DNA from: Ruminococcaceae bacterium UBA5413
Lineage (GTDB): Bacteria; Bacillota; Clostridia; Oscillospirales; Acutalibacteraceae
Assembly (NCBI GenBank): GCA_002409585.1
Contig: DHNP01000013.1
Location: forward strand, 20,236 to 45,648
Direction of reading: 5' to 3'
DNA length: 25,413 nucleotides
The notes below the pieces were generated by a model. It saw only the letters and a list, made by a program, of their open reading frames with translations, searched no databases and had not been told where the DNA came from. The position numbers and the translations under genes are program-made. Shown piece after piece: positions 6,659 through 15,130 of this stretch. Positions within the stretch are counted from its first letter, which is position 1, and the number at the start of each line of letters is the position of its first letter.

Positions 6659-7615
6659 TTAAAATTCCATTTTTATGCTGCGCAAAAATAAATTAGACAG
6701 TACGGTGTTGGCGTCCTGCCCGCCGTTTATCACGTCGTTTACAGCTTTGCAGATGGGCAGGTCTGCGTTGTAGCGTTCGCCCAAAACAAGCATGGCCGAG
6801 GTGGTCGCCACGCCCTCGGCAAGCTGGCCGTACGGCTCGCGCCTGACGAACATCTCGCCGAAGCGCCTGTTGTGGCTGAACGGCGAAAAGACCGTCGCCT
6901 CGTAGTCGCCGAGGTGCGCAAGGCCGTAGGCGGTTATCTCCTGCCCGCCCATAGCCTTTATCAGGCGGGCTATCTCACGCGTGCCGCGCGACATGAGCGC
7001 GCCCTTAAGGGCTGTTTTGCCGAGGCCGTCGAGCATGCCCGCCGCTATGCCTATAACGTTTTTTGAGGCGGCGCCGACTTCGTTGCCCAAAAGGTCGCTG
7101 CCATAGTAAAAGCGTATGAGGCTGCTCGAAAAGGCGTCTACGAGGTACTTTTTCACTTCCATGCTTTTGCTGTCTATTACCATGCAGTTAGGTATGCCGC
7201 GTGTGAAGTCCTGCACGTGGCCCGGCCCCACCCACACGGCGACGGGCGTTTGGGGCTTGTACTCCTCAAACACCTGTGTAAGCCGCCTGCCGGTGCCGGC
7301 CTCTATGCCTTTCATGCACAGCACGGCCGTCTTGCCGGTAAGGTCGAGCGGCGACAGCTGGCGCATAAGCCCGCGGAAGCTCTGCGCCCCCACGGAAATG
7401 ACAACTGTTTGTGCAGGCTCTAACGCGCTTTTAAGGCCGGACGTGATATTTATTTTTTCGTCAAGCGTAACAAGGCCGTTTGAGCGGCTTTTTTTAAGTT
7501 CACCAAGCTTAGCCGAGCTTTCCCGCCCGTAAAGCGTTACGCTGTGCCCCAGGCCGTTAAGGTACCACGCCAAAAAGCTGCCCCACCTGCCGCAGCCGAT
7601 AACGCAAACGTTCAA
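6659..7615 (-). CDS. gpsA: glycerol-3-phosphate dehydrogenase [NAD(P)+]
   Basis: This enzyme reduces dihydroxyacetone phosphate to sn-glycerol 3-phosphate for phospholipid synthesis. The 318-residue length is normal. The N-terminal Rossmann motif is GCGRWG (7-12). MKGIE supplies the substrate-site lysine K102, and GAASKNVIGI the catalytic lysine K185. D237 and HNRRFG (248-253) complete the conserved C-terminal site. Compared with the classical LSGPS-x-A segment it has VGPGH-x-Q-D-F and PNCMVIDS, a variant I associate with clostridial GpsA. Translation starts at TTG, with AAAGGAGG seven bases upstream. It is a single gene between the mrp region and the ABC-transporter terminator. Confidence 0.92.
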   Translation of the reverse strand: MNVCVIGCGRWGSFLAWYLNGLGHSVTLYGRESSAKLGELKKSRSNGLVTLDEKINITSGLKSALEPAQTVVISVGAQSFRGLMRQLSPLDLTGKTAVLCMKGIEAGTGRRLTQVFEEYKPQTPVAVWVGPGHVQDFTRGIPNCMVIDSKSMEVKKYLVDAFSSSLIRFYYGSDLLGNEVGAASKNVIGIAAGMLDGLGKTALKGALMSRGTREIARLIKAMGGQEITAYGLAHLGDYEATVFSPFSHNRRFGEMFVRREPYGQLAEGVATTSAMLVLGERYNADLPICKAVNDVINGGQDANTVLSNLFLRSIKMEF

Positions 7616-7750
7616 CGCGCCGCCTCCTTTATATCTGTTTTATTTATATATATTACATTGAATACAAAAGCTTAATAATCGCAGCGGGAAGTAAACCGCA
7701 TTTACAAGTTTAAGTTTCCCGCGGCTCCGGCAGTATATCCGCGGGCGCGC

Positions 7751-7789
7751 AAAAAGAAAAGGCGCCGCGGCTTTTGCGTGGCGCCTTTT
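7751..7789 (-). terminator. intrinsic terminator of the ABC importer operon
   Basis: AAAAGGCGCC (7757-7766) pairs perfectly with GGCGCCTTTT (7780-7789). On the minus strand the stem is followed by CTTTTT. It begins 11 nt beyond the stop codon of the ATPase gene. The symmetric A/T flanks would allow weaker termination from the other side. Confidence 0.85.
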
Positions 7790-7800
7790 AAAAGCACGGG

Positions 7801-8619
7801 TCATATGGAGTTGCCGACCTCGATGCTTATCTCGTCGAACTTTGCGGTAAGGTCCTTCACGCCGAGCTTTGCCTTTTGCTCACCGCACACGTCCAGCACG
7901 GCGGCGCCCTTGTGCATCATTATGAGACGGTCGCCGAACCCGGCGGCAAAGCGCAGGTTGTGCGTCACCATGACGGTCGTCACCCGCTTTTCTTCAACGA
8001 AGCGCCGCGTAAGCTCCATGACTGTTTCGCTTGACTTAGGGTCGAGCGCGGCCGTGTGCTCGTCGAGTATGAGCAGCTTTATGGGCGACATGGCGCATAT
8101 GAGCAGCGCGAGCGCCTGCCGCTGCCCGCCCGACAGGCTCGCGACAGGTACCGTAAGCCTGTCTTCAAGGCCCATCTTAAGCATTTCGAGCTGTGTACGG
8201 TAGTAATCCGTCCTGCGGCGGTTAACGCCCCTGCCGAGGCCGAACCTGCCGCCCTTGTTGTCCGCAAGCGACATATTCTCCAAAACGGTGAGCTTAGGGC
8301 ACGTGCCGGCGGCCGGATCTTGGAAAACGCGGCCGATAAAGGCGGAGCGCCTGTACTCAGGCAGCGCTGTGATGTCGCTGCCGTCAATAAAGACTGCGCC
8401 GCCGTCAACCGGTATGCTGCCGCATAAAAGGTTAAGCATAGTTGTTTTTCCGGAGCCGTTGCTGCCGACTACCGCGACAAACGAGCCTTTCCGCACTGAA
8501 AGGCTGAAGTCGGTAAAAAGCACGGACTCGTTTACCGAGCCTTTGTTAAAGGTCTTATAGATATGGCGCATCTCCACAAACGAGGACTCGGATTTTTCAG
8601 ATTCAGTTTTTTGCGGCAT
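7801..8619 (-). CDS. ABC transporter ATP-binding protein, tryptophan-importer-like (TrpZ-type)
   Basis: The 272-residue cytosolic ATPase powers the importer encoded by the two upstream genes. Walker A is GSNGSGKT (52-59), the Q-loop FQDP is near 99-102, the signature LSGGQ is at 162-166, Walker B is LLILDE (182-187) and the switch histidine is H220. The family is the ATPase that accompanies substrate-binding proteins of the ABC_sub_bind (COG2984) group. The ATG at 8619 was chosen because GGAGGGAGGAAGG lies six bases before it; a TTG eight codons upstream would lie inside that purine run. The start overlaps the permease gene by 17 bp, suggesting translational coupling. Substrate is inferred from the T-box. 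Confidence 0.9.
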   Translation of the reverse strand: MPQKTESEKSESSFVEMRHIYKTFNKGSVNESVLFTDFSLSVRKGSFVAVVGSNGSGKTTMLNLLCGSIPVDGGAVFIDGSDITALPEYRRSAFIGRVFQDPAAGTCPKLTVLENMSLADNKGGRFGLGRGVNRRRTDYYRTQLEMLKMGLEDRLTVPVASLSGGQRQALALLICAMSPIKLLILDEHTAALDPKSSETVMELTRRFVEEKRVTTVMVTHNLRFAAGFGDRLIMMHKGAAVLDVCGEQKAKLGVKDLTAKFDEISIEVGNSI

Positions 8620-9517
8620 GGTGTTCCTTCCTCCCTCCGGCAAGCGATGCCACGCGGTTAGCCAAAAGCGCTACGGTAAACAGCACCGCCATAAGGAGCT
8701 TCATGTAATTTGCCGGCAGGCCGAGCTGCAAAGCCACCATCAGGCACGCTTTGTAGACAATAGCCCCCAAAATGACCGCAAGCGTAGGCTTAACGTGCTT
8801 AAACCGTGAAAAAATATTAATGCCGATTATAACGGAGGCAAGGCCCATTACAACCATGCCCGTGCCGCTCGTAACGTCCGCGGACTCCGACTGCTGGCTG
8901 AGTACGCACCCCGCCAAAGCCGTAAAGGCGTTGCCTATCATAAGGCCGAGTATCTTCATGTTGCCCGGGTCTTTTCCAAGTGAAACAACATACTGCTGGT
9001 TGTCTCCGGAAGCGCGCAGCAGCAGGCCGGACTTAGTTTTTAAATATATATCGGTAATAAACTTTATAAGCATGCAGAACAGGAACACGACTATCAGGTC
9101 GCGCAGCTGGAACATTGACTGCGGTATGAGCGCCGCCGGCCCTGACGTAAAGACGGTCGGTTTGTTGTAGTAAGCCAAAATGGAACTGCCGCCGACTATG
9201 ACAAGGTTTATGCTCCAAAGGCCGGTCATAACAAGTATGCCCGACAAAAGGTCGGTAATGTGTAGCTTTACGTGCAGAAGCCCCGTCACCCCGCCCGCCG
9301 CTGCGCCGCACAGCATGGACGCTATGCATGCCAAAAACGGGTTTGCGCCGCGTGATATAAGCGCTGCGGCAACGCACGCCCCCAAGGGGAACGTGCCGTC
9401 TACCGAAAGGTCCGGAAAATTAAGCACCTGGTATGTCACGTACACCCCTATGGCCATTATGCCGTATATAAAGCCGTCCTGGAGTACGCTTACGATAAGC
9501 CCGAGAACAATATCCAT
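8603..9517 (-). CDS. ABC transporter permease, tryptophan-importer-like (TrpY-type)
   Basis: The integral membrane protein of 304 residues has about eight to nine hydrophobic segments. It belongs to the branched-chain/ribose-type permease superfamily (BPD_transp_2, COG4120-like). Recognisable stretches are FPDLSVDGTFPLGACVAA near residue 32, the TGLLHVKLHITDLLSGILVMTG region near 80-100, and TALAGCVLSQQ in the second half. It would form the channel of the importer. It starts 21 nt after the binding-protein gene ends, with only a weak ribosome site, and overlaps the ATPase gene by 17 bp, so it depends on the operon. Confidence 0.9.
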   Translation of the reverse strand: MDIVLGLIVSVLQDGFIYGIMAIGVYVTYQVLNFPDLSVDGTFPLGACVAAALISRGANPFLACIASMLCGAAAGGVTGLLHVKLHITDLLSGILVMTGLWSINLVIVGGSSILAYYNKPTVFTSGPAALIPQSMFQLRDLIVVFLFCMLIKFITDIYLKTKSGLLLRASGDNQQYVVSLGKDPGNMKILGLMIGNAFTALAGCVLSQQSESADVTSGTGMVVMGLASVIIGINIFSRFKHVKPTLAVILGAIVYKACLMVALQLGLPANYMKLLMAVLFTVALLANRVASLAGGRKEHHAAKN

Positions 9518-9538
9518 ATCAAAAATACACAGCTTTCT

Positions 9539-10561
9539 TTATTTCGATACCGCCTGCGCATCCGAGTACTCCGCCGGCAGAGTCATGCCGAACTTTTTAA
9601 GCAGCTCGGCGTTGTACACCGGTTTTCCCTCGCTTACGGTATAGACCTTTGTATCCGCTGCCTTAGCCTCTCCCTTAAGGATTTTAGCGGCCATCTTACC
9701 TGTTTCTTCACCGAGTGAAACGTAGTCTATGCTGACGGAAGCAACGCAGCCGTTTTTGACCTGCTCCACCTCAGAACCGAAGACGGGGATGTTGGCGCCG
9801 TTGGCGGCGTTTAGCAGCGTAGACAGGTTATTTACAACGTTATTGTCAGTGAAATTGTTTATGCAGTCTACCTTTTTAGAAACGAGGGCCGCCGCGCCGC
9901 TCGCGACTTCAGAGGCGTTTGTAATGCCGTTGCTGACTACCTCAAAGTTATACTTAGGCGCAAGGCTCTCGAGTATTTTTAAATGGAAAAGGGAGTTAGG
10001 CTCGCTTGTCGTGTACAAAACGCCGATCTTCTTAGCACTTGGCATAAGCGCGCGTATCAGTTTGAGCTGGCTTTCAAGCGGCAGCACGTCCGCGCTGCCC
10101 GTGCAGTTGTAGCCCGGTTTGTCGAGCGACTTTACAAGTTCGGCCGAAACAGGGTCGGAAACCGCTGTAAATACTACCGGAATATCAGTGTTTTTAGCCA
10201 TGCTGTAAGCGGACATTGCCGCAGGGGTTGCTATGGCGGCTATCATGTCATATTTTTTCGATACCATTGTTTTAGCCATCATGTTGGCGTTGGAACCGTC
10301 CGCCTGAGAATTTTCAAGGTCAATTTTCAGGTTTTTGCCTTCTGTAAAGCCGGACTCCTCAAGGCCCTTTTTAAACCCGGTGTAGCAGTCGTTAAGGGAA
10401 GGATGCGTCGCGTACTGTATGACGCCTACGGTGACTGTCTTTTCACCGCTTACATTAGATGACTGCCCCGACGATGCGCCCGACGAAGAACATGCGCAGA
10501 ACATGCTTACCAGCGAAAATGCCGCAGCGGCGGCTGTTATTTTTTTAAATACCTTTTTCAT
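9539..10561 (-). CDS. ABC transporter substrate-binding lipoprotein, tryptophan-importer-like (TrpX-type)
   Basis: The 340-residue extracellular binding protein begins with a lipoprotein signal (MKKVFKKITAAAAAFSLVSM, then FCAC with lipid-modified C24 and a Ser/Gly linker). The body matches the ABC_sub_bind family: VTVGVIQYATHPSLNDCYTG, then AIATPAAMSAYS, PVVFTAVSDPV, and GVLYTTSEPNS. It would capture ligand outside the membrane and deliver it to the permease. It is the first gene of the operon after the T-box. A clear ribosome site (AAAGGGG, 8-nt spacer) fixes the ATG. A T-box with a UGG specifier points to tryptophan, as for streptococcal TrpX; this is inference. Confidence 0.92.
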   Translation of the reverse strand: MKKVFKKITAAAAAFSLVSMFCACSSSGASSGQSSNVSGEKTVTVGVIQYATHPSLNDCYTGFKKGLEESGFTEGKNLKIDLENSQADGSNANMMAKTMVSKKYDMIAAIATPAAMSAYSMAKNTDIPVVFTAVSDPVSAELVKSLDKPGYNCTGSADVLPLESQLKLIRALMPSAKKIGVLYTTSEPNSLFHLKILESLAPKYNFEVVSNGITNASEVASGAAALVSKKVDCINNFTDNNVVNNLSTLLNAANGANIPVFGSEVEQVKNGCVASVSIDYVSLGEETGKMAAKILKGEAKAADTKVYTVSEGKPVYNAELLKKFGMTLPAEYSDAQAVSK

Positions 10562-10682
10562 TAATAATACCCCTTTCGAAAGTGTGTGTAACCGGCCGTG
10601 TTTCCATATAACATATTACTTGGCTTTCGCCAGCCGCGTTTCATAAACATCACCCTTTCCCGCAGGCATTCCGCAAAAAAAC

Positions 10683-10715
10683 AAAAAAACTCCTGTCCCA
10701 ACAAAGGGACAGGAG
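10683..10715 (-). terminator. T-box-controlled terminator
   Basis: CTCCTGTCCC and GGGACAGGAG (arms 10706-10715 and 10690-10699) form a perfect 10-bp stem with a 6-nt loop. On the minus strand seven T follow, then G and further T. The left arm overlaps the antiterminator partner, so the two folds are mutually exclusive. Confidence 0.93.
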
Positions 10716-10952
10716 AATCATAATCCTGCGGTACCACCCAACTTGGCGTAAAACGCCCGCTCATTGCATGTACATAAATACACTCTTTTTGGTAACGGGT
10801 AAAGACCCCGTCGGAAACTACTCGGCACTGAGCTTTTCATTCCGCCCTCGTAAGCCCATTCACCCGAAGCACTTCACCGCTTCACACCAAACGCGGCTCT
10901 CTTAATCCATGCCGTTACGGGTTACTCTCCTTACTCACAGGTTTAAGATATT
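10683..10952 (-). ncRNA. T-box leader, specifier reads UGG (Trp)
   Basis: The leader runs from the promoter to the terminator upstream of the importer operon. Stem I closes with GTAAG (10930-10934) and CTTAC (10850-10854). The loop-E motif pairs AGTA (10923-10926) with GAA (10859-10861), and ACCCG/CGGGT stack above it. The trinucleotide after GAA is TGG (10856-10858), followed by the usual purine. The AGAGAG element and GGTGTGAA apical region are present. The T-box GGGTGGTACCGC lies at 10729-10740. CAGGA (10724-10728) can pair with TCCTG (10710-10714) as antiterminator. Uncharged cognate tRNA would stabilise the antiterminator and switch the importer on. The codon reading is the least certain part. 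Confidence 0.92.
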
Positions 10953-10958
10953 AAATGT

Positions 10959-10987
10959 ATTATATGACAAGGTATGGCATTTGTCAA
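10959..10987 (-). promoter_or_regulatory. consensus promoter of the T-box/ABC importer operon
   Basis: On the minus strand TTGACA (10982-10987) and TATAAT (10959-10964) are exactly 17 bp apart. Transcription would begin near 10952. An inverted repeat TGACAA-N10-TTGTCA (10981-10986 and 10965-10970) overlaps the -35 and the spacer. Confidence 0.88.
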
Positions 10988-11037
10988 GGCAAAAATATTA
11001 TTTTTACATCTTTTTATATGCGCAATGCGCATTGCCG

Positions 11038-12132
11038 TCAGTCAAGGAAATCCTTCAGTTTTTTACTCCTGCTCGGGTGGCGGAGCTTGCGCAGCGCTTT
11101 TGCTTCAATCTGCCTTATGCGCTCGCGCGTTACGTTGAACTCCTTGCCTACTTCTTCAAGCGTACGCGAGCGTCCGTCGTTAAGCCCAAAACGCAGGCAG
11201 AGCACTTTTTCCTCACGCGGGGTAAGCGTATCCAAAACGTCGGAAAGCTGCTCCTTTAAAAGAGTATGCGAAGCTGCGTCGGCAGGCGCCGGCGCGTCGT
11301 CGTCAGGTATGAAGTCGCCGAGGTGGCTGTCTTCCTCTTCGCCTATAGGCGTTTCAAGCGACACGGGTTCCTGGGCTACGCGCATTATCTCGCGCACTTT
11401 TTCGACGGGCATGTCCAGCTCCTCCGAAATCTCGTCGGCCGTCGGCTCGTGGCCGCTGCTGTGAAGAAGCTGCGACGAAACTTTTTTTACCTTATTTATG
11501 GTTTCCACCATATGGACGGGAATACGTATGGTCCTCGCCTGGTCGGCTATGGCGCGCGTTATCGCCTGGCGTATCCACCATGTGGCGTATGTCGAGAACT
11601 TAAAGCCCTTAGTGTAGTCGAACTTTTCCACAGCTTTTATCAGGCCGAGGTTCCCCTCCTGTATAAGGTCTAAAAACTGCATGCCGCGGCCGAGGTAGCG
11701 TTTTGCTATGCTTACGACAAGCCTGAGGTTAGCTTCAGAAAGGCGCTTTTTAGCGGCTTCGTCGCCGTTTGAAATGCGTATGGCAAGGTCTATCTCCTCC
11801 TCAGGCGTAAGCAGAGGCACACGGCCTATTTCCTTAAGGTAAACCTTTACGGGGTCGTCTATGGAAATGCCTTCCGTACTAAGGGCCGAGTCTACGTCGG
11901 TTTCTTTGTCTTCCTGCATATCGATGTCTATGTCGGTAAAAGTGTCGTCGCCGAAGTCCTCGACTATCTCGACGCCCTGGTTTTCAAGGGTATCGTAAAA
12001 TTTTTCTATCTGCTCAGGGTCAAACTCCAGTTCTCCCAAAGCATCCAGTATCTCTTTTGTCGTAAGCTGCCCTTTGCTTTTGCCTTGCTCGAGCAAGTCC
12101 TTTATAACCGTTTTTTTGTCCTGTTCCGGCAT
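11038..12132 (-). CDS. rpoD: primary RNA polymerase sigma factor (sigma-70/sigma-A)
   Basis: The 364-residue length fits Firmicute housekeeping sigma factors. Region 1.1 is at about 1-65 with an acidic linker. Region 1.2 starts at DDPVKVYLKEIGRVPLLTPEEE. Regions 2.1-2.4 contain NLRLVVSIAKRYLGRGM, FLDLIQEGNLGLIKAVEKFDY and FSTYATWWIRQAI. Region 3 follows, and region 4.2 has the helix-turn-helix TLEEVGKEFNVTRERIRQIE near 320-345. It would direct transcription from the TTGACA/TATAAT promoters seen in this window. It is the last gene of the dgt-like, dnaG, rpoD operon, and a GGGGGAAG site precedes the ATG. The gap to dnaG is 11 bp. Confidence 0.97.
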   Translation of the reverse strand: MPEQDKKTVIKDLLEQGKSKGQLTTKEILDALGELEFDPEQIEKFYDTLENQGVEIVEDFGDDTFTDIDIDMQEDKETDVDSALSTEGISIDDPVKVYLKEIGRVPLLTPEEEIDLAIRISNGDEAAKKRLSEANLRLVVSIAKRYLGRGMQFLDLIQEGNLGLIKAVEKFDYTKGFKFSTYATWWIRQAITRAIADQARTIRIPVHMVETINKVKKVSSQLLHSSGHEPTADEISEELDMPVEKVREIMRVAQEPVSLETPIGEEEDSHLGDFIPDDDAPAPADAASHTLLKEQLSDVLDTLTPREEKVLCLRFGLNDGRSRTLEEVGKEFNVTRERIRQIEAKALRKLRHPSRSKKLKDFLD

Positions 12133-12143
12133 ATTGCTTCCCC

Positions 12144-13904
12144 CTATTTCTTTTGCCGCCTGAGTTCATCGAGATAATTTTTTATTTCCCGCGGCTGCGC
12201 AGCATCCGCAGCCAATAATTTTTGCTTTTCATGTTCTTCATTTAAAATTTCTATATATTTACGTACGTCGCTTTCATTATATGAAATACCCGATAAATTC
12301 TGCAGCATCCGCGCGACGGACGACATTTCATCCTGGCTGAACATTTCCGCGAGGCCCGTTATGCCCACAGGCCGTCCGTTTTCAGCAAGCTGCATGAGCG
12401 CCTGGTACACGCGCCTGTCAAACTGCGTGACAAACTGGCCGGGAGTAAGCATTTCTCCGATTTCCTTAGCGTTCTCCGGGTATTTAATAATATACGCGAT
12501 AATTGCCTCTTCCGCGCCCGCGGCACGTAAATACCGTGATTTTTCCGGGTTTACCCTGTCTTTCAGCCCCGCGCTCTTTACGCGGAACGCTTTAAATTCC
12601 TTTTTACGTTCTTTTTTACTGTCAATCCGTCCATGCTTGTTTACCTGCGCCATGACCGTTTCGGTCTTTATGCCGGTTTCCGCCGCAAGCTTCCCAGCGT
12701 AAATCTCGCGCTCCATGGCGTTATCCACACCGGCTAAAACGGCAACCGCTTCGTTAAGGTACCCGACGCGCCCCTGGGCGCTGCCCGCGTCATACTTAAG
12801 CTTTGCTTTTCCGAGCCTGTACTCCACGTCGTTGCCGGACGCGTTAAGCATTTGCTTAAACTTTGCCGGACCATATGTTTTTATGTACTCGTCAGGGTCT
12901 TTTCCGCCTGATATTGTAAGCACCTTTACACTAAGCCCCGCCTCGCGCAAAATCGGTATTGCCCTCGACGCGGCTTTCTGCCCCGCCTCGTCAGAGTCAT
13001 ACGAAACGACTACCTCTTTGGCGTACTTAGACATAAGCCTTGCCTGCGAAGGCGTAAGCGCCGTTCCGAGTGTAGCCACCGCATCCGTAAAACCCGCCTG
13101 ATGCATGGAAATGACGTCCATGTAGCCCTCGCATAAAATAAGGCGCCTGCCGCCGTTTGACTTTTTGGCAAAGTTAAGCGCGAAAAGCATGCTGCCTTTG
13201 TTAAAAACCGGCGTCTCGGACGTGTTAAGGTACTTTGGCTCGCCGCTGCCGAGCGTCCTGCCGCCGAAGGCAGCCACGTTGCCCCTTAGGTCAATTATAG
13301 GAAACATCACACGGCTGAAGAAGCGGTCGACGGCCCTGCCGCTTCTGCTTTTAAACGCAACGTTCGCCATAATCATTTCTTCCTGTGTAAAGCCTTTGCC
13401 CGCAAGGTAATCTACAAGGGCGAACCTTCCCGGCGGCGAAAAGCCAAGGCCGAAGCGGCGCACCGTTTCAGGCTTAAGCGCCCTTTTTTGAAGGTACCCG
13501 CGTCCGTCGGCGCCGGCGTCAGAATTAAGCACCGAATAGTAGTACCTTGCGGTTTCCCTGTTAACCTGCAAAATACGTGTCCTTAGTTTTGCCATGCCGT
13601 CGTCGGCATAAGTTTCAGGCATTGCAAGGCCCGCGTGCTTGGCAAGGAAAGCGACGGCTTCCATATAGTCGAGGTTTTCAATGCGCTTTATAAACGTTAT
13701 TACGTCGCCGCCTGCGCCGCAGCCGAAACAGTAAAAATAACCTTCGTCGGGATGTACGTGGAACGACGGAGTTTTTTCGCTGTGAAACGGGCAAAGGCCC
13801 ACGTAGTCCCTTCCGCTGCGCTTTAAGCCGACATACTCCGATACAATCTCCCCTATATCGCTTCTGTCTTTAAGTTCCTGTATAAAAGCGTCAGGAAGCC
13901 GCAT
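12144..13904 (-). CDS. dnaG: DNA primase
   Basis: This enzyme makes the RNA primers for DNA replication and works with the replicative helicase. The 586-residue protein begins with a CHC2 zinc-binding domain (C38, H41, C59, C62; CPFH and CFGC). The catalytic core follows, with a TOPRIM domain marked by ILCEGYMDVIS near 250 and VVSYDSDEAGQKAA near 300. The C-terminal part should be the helicase-binding domain. The ATG at 13904 is chosen because AGGGAGGT lies seven bases before it; an in-frame GTG three codons upstream lies inside that site. It sits between the dGTPase-like gene and rpoD, as in many clostridia. Confidence 0.96.
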   Translation of the reverse strand: MRLPDAFIQELKDRSDIGEIVSEYVGLKRSGRDYVGLCPFHSEKTPSFHVHPDEGYFYCFGCGAGGDVITFIKRIENLDYMEAVAFLAKHAGLAMPETYADDGMAKLRTRILQVNRETARYYYSVLNSDAGADGRGYLQKRALKPETVRRFGLGFSPPGRFALVDYLAGKGFTQEEMIMANVAFKSRSGRAVDRFFSRVMFPIIDLRGNVAAFGGRTLGSGEPKYLNTSETPVFNKGSMLFALNFAKKSNGGRRLILCEGYMDVISMHQAGFTDAVATLGTALTPSQARLMSKYAKEVVVSYDSDEAGQKAASRAIPILREAGLSVKVLTISGGKDPDEYIKTYGPAKFKQMLNASGNDVEYRLGKAKLKYDAGSAQGRVGYLNEAVAVLAGVDNAMEREIYAGKLAAETGIKTETVMAQVNKHGRIDSKKERKKEFKAFRVKSAGLKDRVNPEKSRYLRAAGAEEAIIAYIIKYPENAKEIGEMLTPGQFVTQFDRRVYQALMQLAENGRPVGITGLAEMFSQDEMSSVARMLQNLSGISYNESDVRKYIEILNEEHEKQKLLAADAAQPREIKNYLDELRRQKK

Positions 13905-13940
13905 TTTTTCCACCTCCCTAACATGCGGGCCTGCCTTGCG

Positions 13941-14942
13941 TCAAAGCTTCCATGCGTCCGGCACGTATATTTTTTTGAAAAGCTCCACCGCGAAGTGGTC
14001 TGTCATGCCAGCTATGTAGTCGCACACAGCCCGCTCACCGCCGTCGTCCGCGGCTATGGCAGCCATATCGGCAGGAAGGTTGCCGGGCTTAAGCAGATAG
14101 TCGAAAAGCGCCTCCATAAGGTTAGGCACCTTGCTCTCTTCCGATTTTGCATATGGGTTTTTATAAACGCTGCTGTTCATAAAGCCGGCAAGCTTTTCAA
14201 ACGCTTCGTTTATATCTTCCGAAAGGCATATGGAGTTCTCCGTGCTGTTCTCTACTGCCGATACGACAAGGGTATTTATCCTTTTCGACTTGCTGTGCCC
14301 TAAAATATCCGTTATATCCGCCGGTATGTCGCTTTCCTTTATTACCCCTGCCCTTTCGGCATCGTCGATATCGTGGTTTATGTAGGCTATCCGGTCGGCA
14401 AGCCTGACTATGCGCCCTTCAAGGGTCTCGGCTTCTTTGCCTTCGGTATGGCAGGCTATGCCGTTGCGCACTTCAAACGTAAGGTTAAGCCCCTGCCCGT
14501 TTTTTTCGAGCTTGTCCACTACGCGCACGCTCTGCCTGTAGTGTTTGAAGCCCCCTTGCCCTTTCATTATCCCGTCAAGCGCGCGTTCGCCCGCATGCCC
14601 GAACGGCGTATGCCCAAGGTCGTGCCCGAGCGCGACGGCCTCGGTAAGGTCCTCGTTAAGGCGCAGCGCGCGGGCTATGGTGCGCGCTATCTGTGAAACC
14701 TCAAGCGTGTGTGTGAGCCGCGTCCTGTAATGGTCGCCTTCAGGCGAAAGGAAAACCTGTGTTTTATGCTTTAGGCGCCTGAAAGCCTTTGAGTGGATTA
14801 TCCTGTCCCTGTCGCGCTGGTAGTCTGTCCTTATGCCGCACTTTTCCTCAGGGTGCCTGCGCCCTTTTGTGTTTTCAGATAAAGCTGCATACGGACTTAA
14901 GATCTGTTTTTCAAAATACTCCGTGCGTTCCCTTATTGTCAT
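13941..14942 (-). CDS. deoxyguanosinetriphosphate triphosphohydrolase-like protein (HD domain)
   Basis: The 333-residue protein belongs to the dGTPase-like HD phosphohydrolases that cleave dNTPs to the nucleoside and triphosphate. The N-terminal YQRDRDRIIHSKAFRRLKHK and GDHYRTRLTHTLEV are signature segments. The metal-binding H78, H107-D108 (GHDLGHTPFGHAGE) and the later aspartate in LADRIAYINHDIDDA form the HD site. It is the first gene of the operon, 36 bp upstream of dnaG, so nucleotide pool control is co-expressed with primase. The ATG at 14942 is preferred over a TTG three codons upstream because GAGG precedes it at usable distance. I found no consensus promoter with good spacing upstream. 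Confidence 0.92.
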   Translation of the reverse strand: MTIRERTEYFEKQILSPYAALSENTKGRRHPEEKCGIRTDYQRDRDRIIHSKAFRRLKHKTQVFLSPEGDHYRTRLTHTLEVSQIARTIARALRLNEDLTEAVALGHDLGHTPFGHAGERALDGIMKGQGGFKHYRQSVRVVDKLEKNGQGLNLTFEVRNGIACHTEGKEAETLEGRIVRLADRIAYINHDIDDAERAGVIKESDIPADITDILGHSKSKRINTLVVSAVENSTENSICLSEDINEAFEKLAGFMNSSVYKNPYAKSEESKVPNLMEALFDYLLKPGNLPADMAAIAADDGGERAVCDYIAGMTDHFAVELFKKIYVPDAWKL

Positions 14943-15130
14943 GGCAAACAACCCTCGCTATAAAAAGCAGCCGTCGTACACAATACTGTCCTTTTTATAG
15001 TTATATACGCATAAGCACACGCTATCACCTTGCAAAATATAAAAAAATCAGCGATTTTAATAAAATTTTTTTCAGTTTAAAGGTATAATATCGAAAGTTG
15101 ATACCCGTATGCGAAAAAAAGCCCGCGGTT

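Noticed and set aside
10561..10764. Leftward open frame of 67 codons before the binding-protein gene
   Set aside because: It is the T-box antiterminator/terminator region read as protein.
11022..11035. Perfect 14-bp palindrome just after rpoD as its terminator
   Set aside because: The stem is only about five bp with a minimal loop and no T-run follows on the minus strand.
15072..15130. Intrinsic terminator after the YigZ-family gene
   Set aside because: There is a T-run on the minus strand after CCGCGGGC, but the only stem I can draw is about 4 bp with a long loop.
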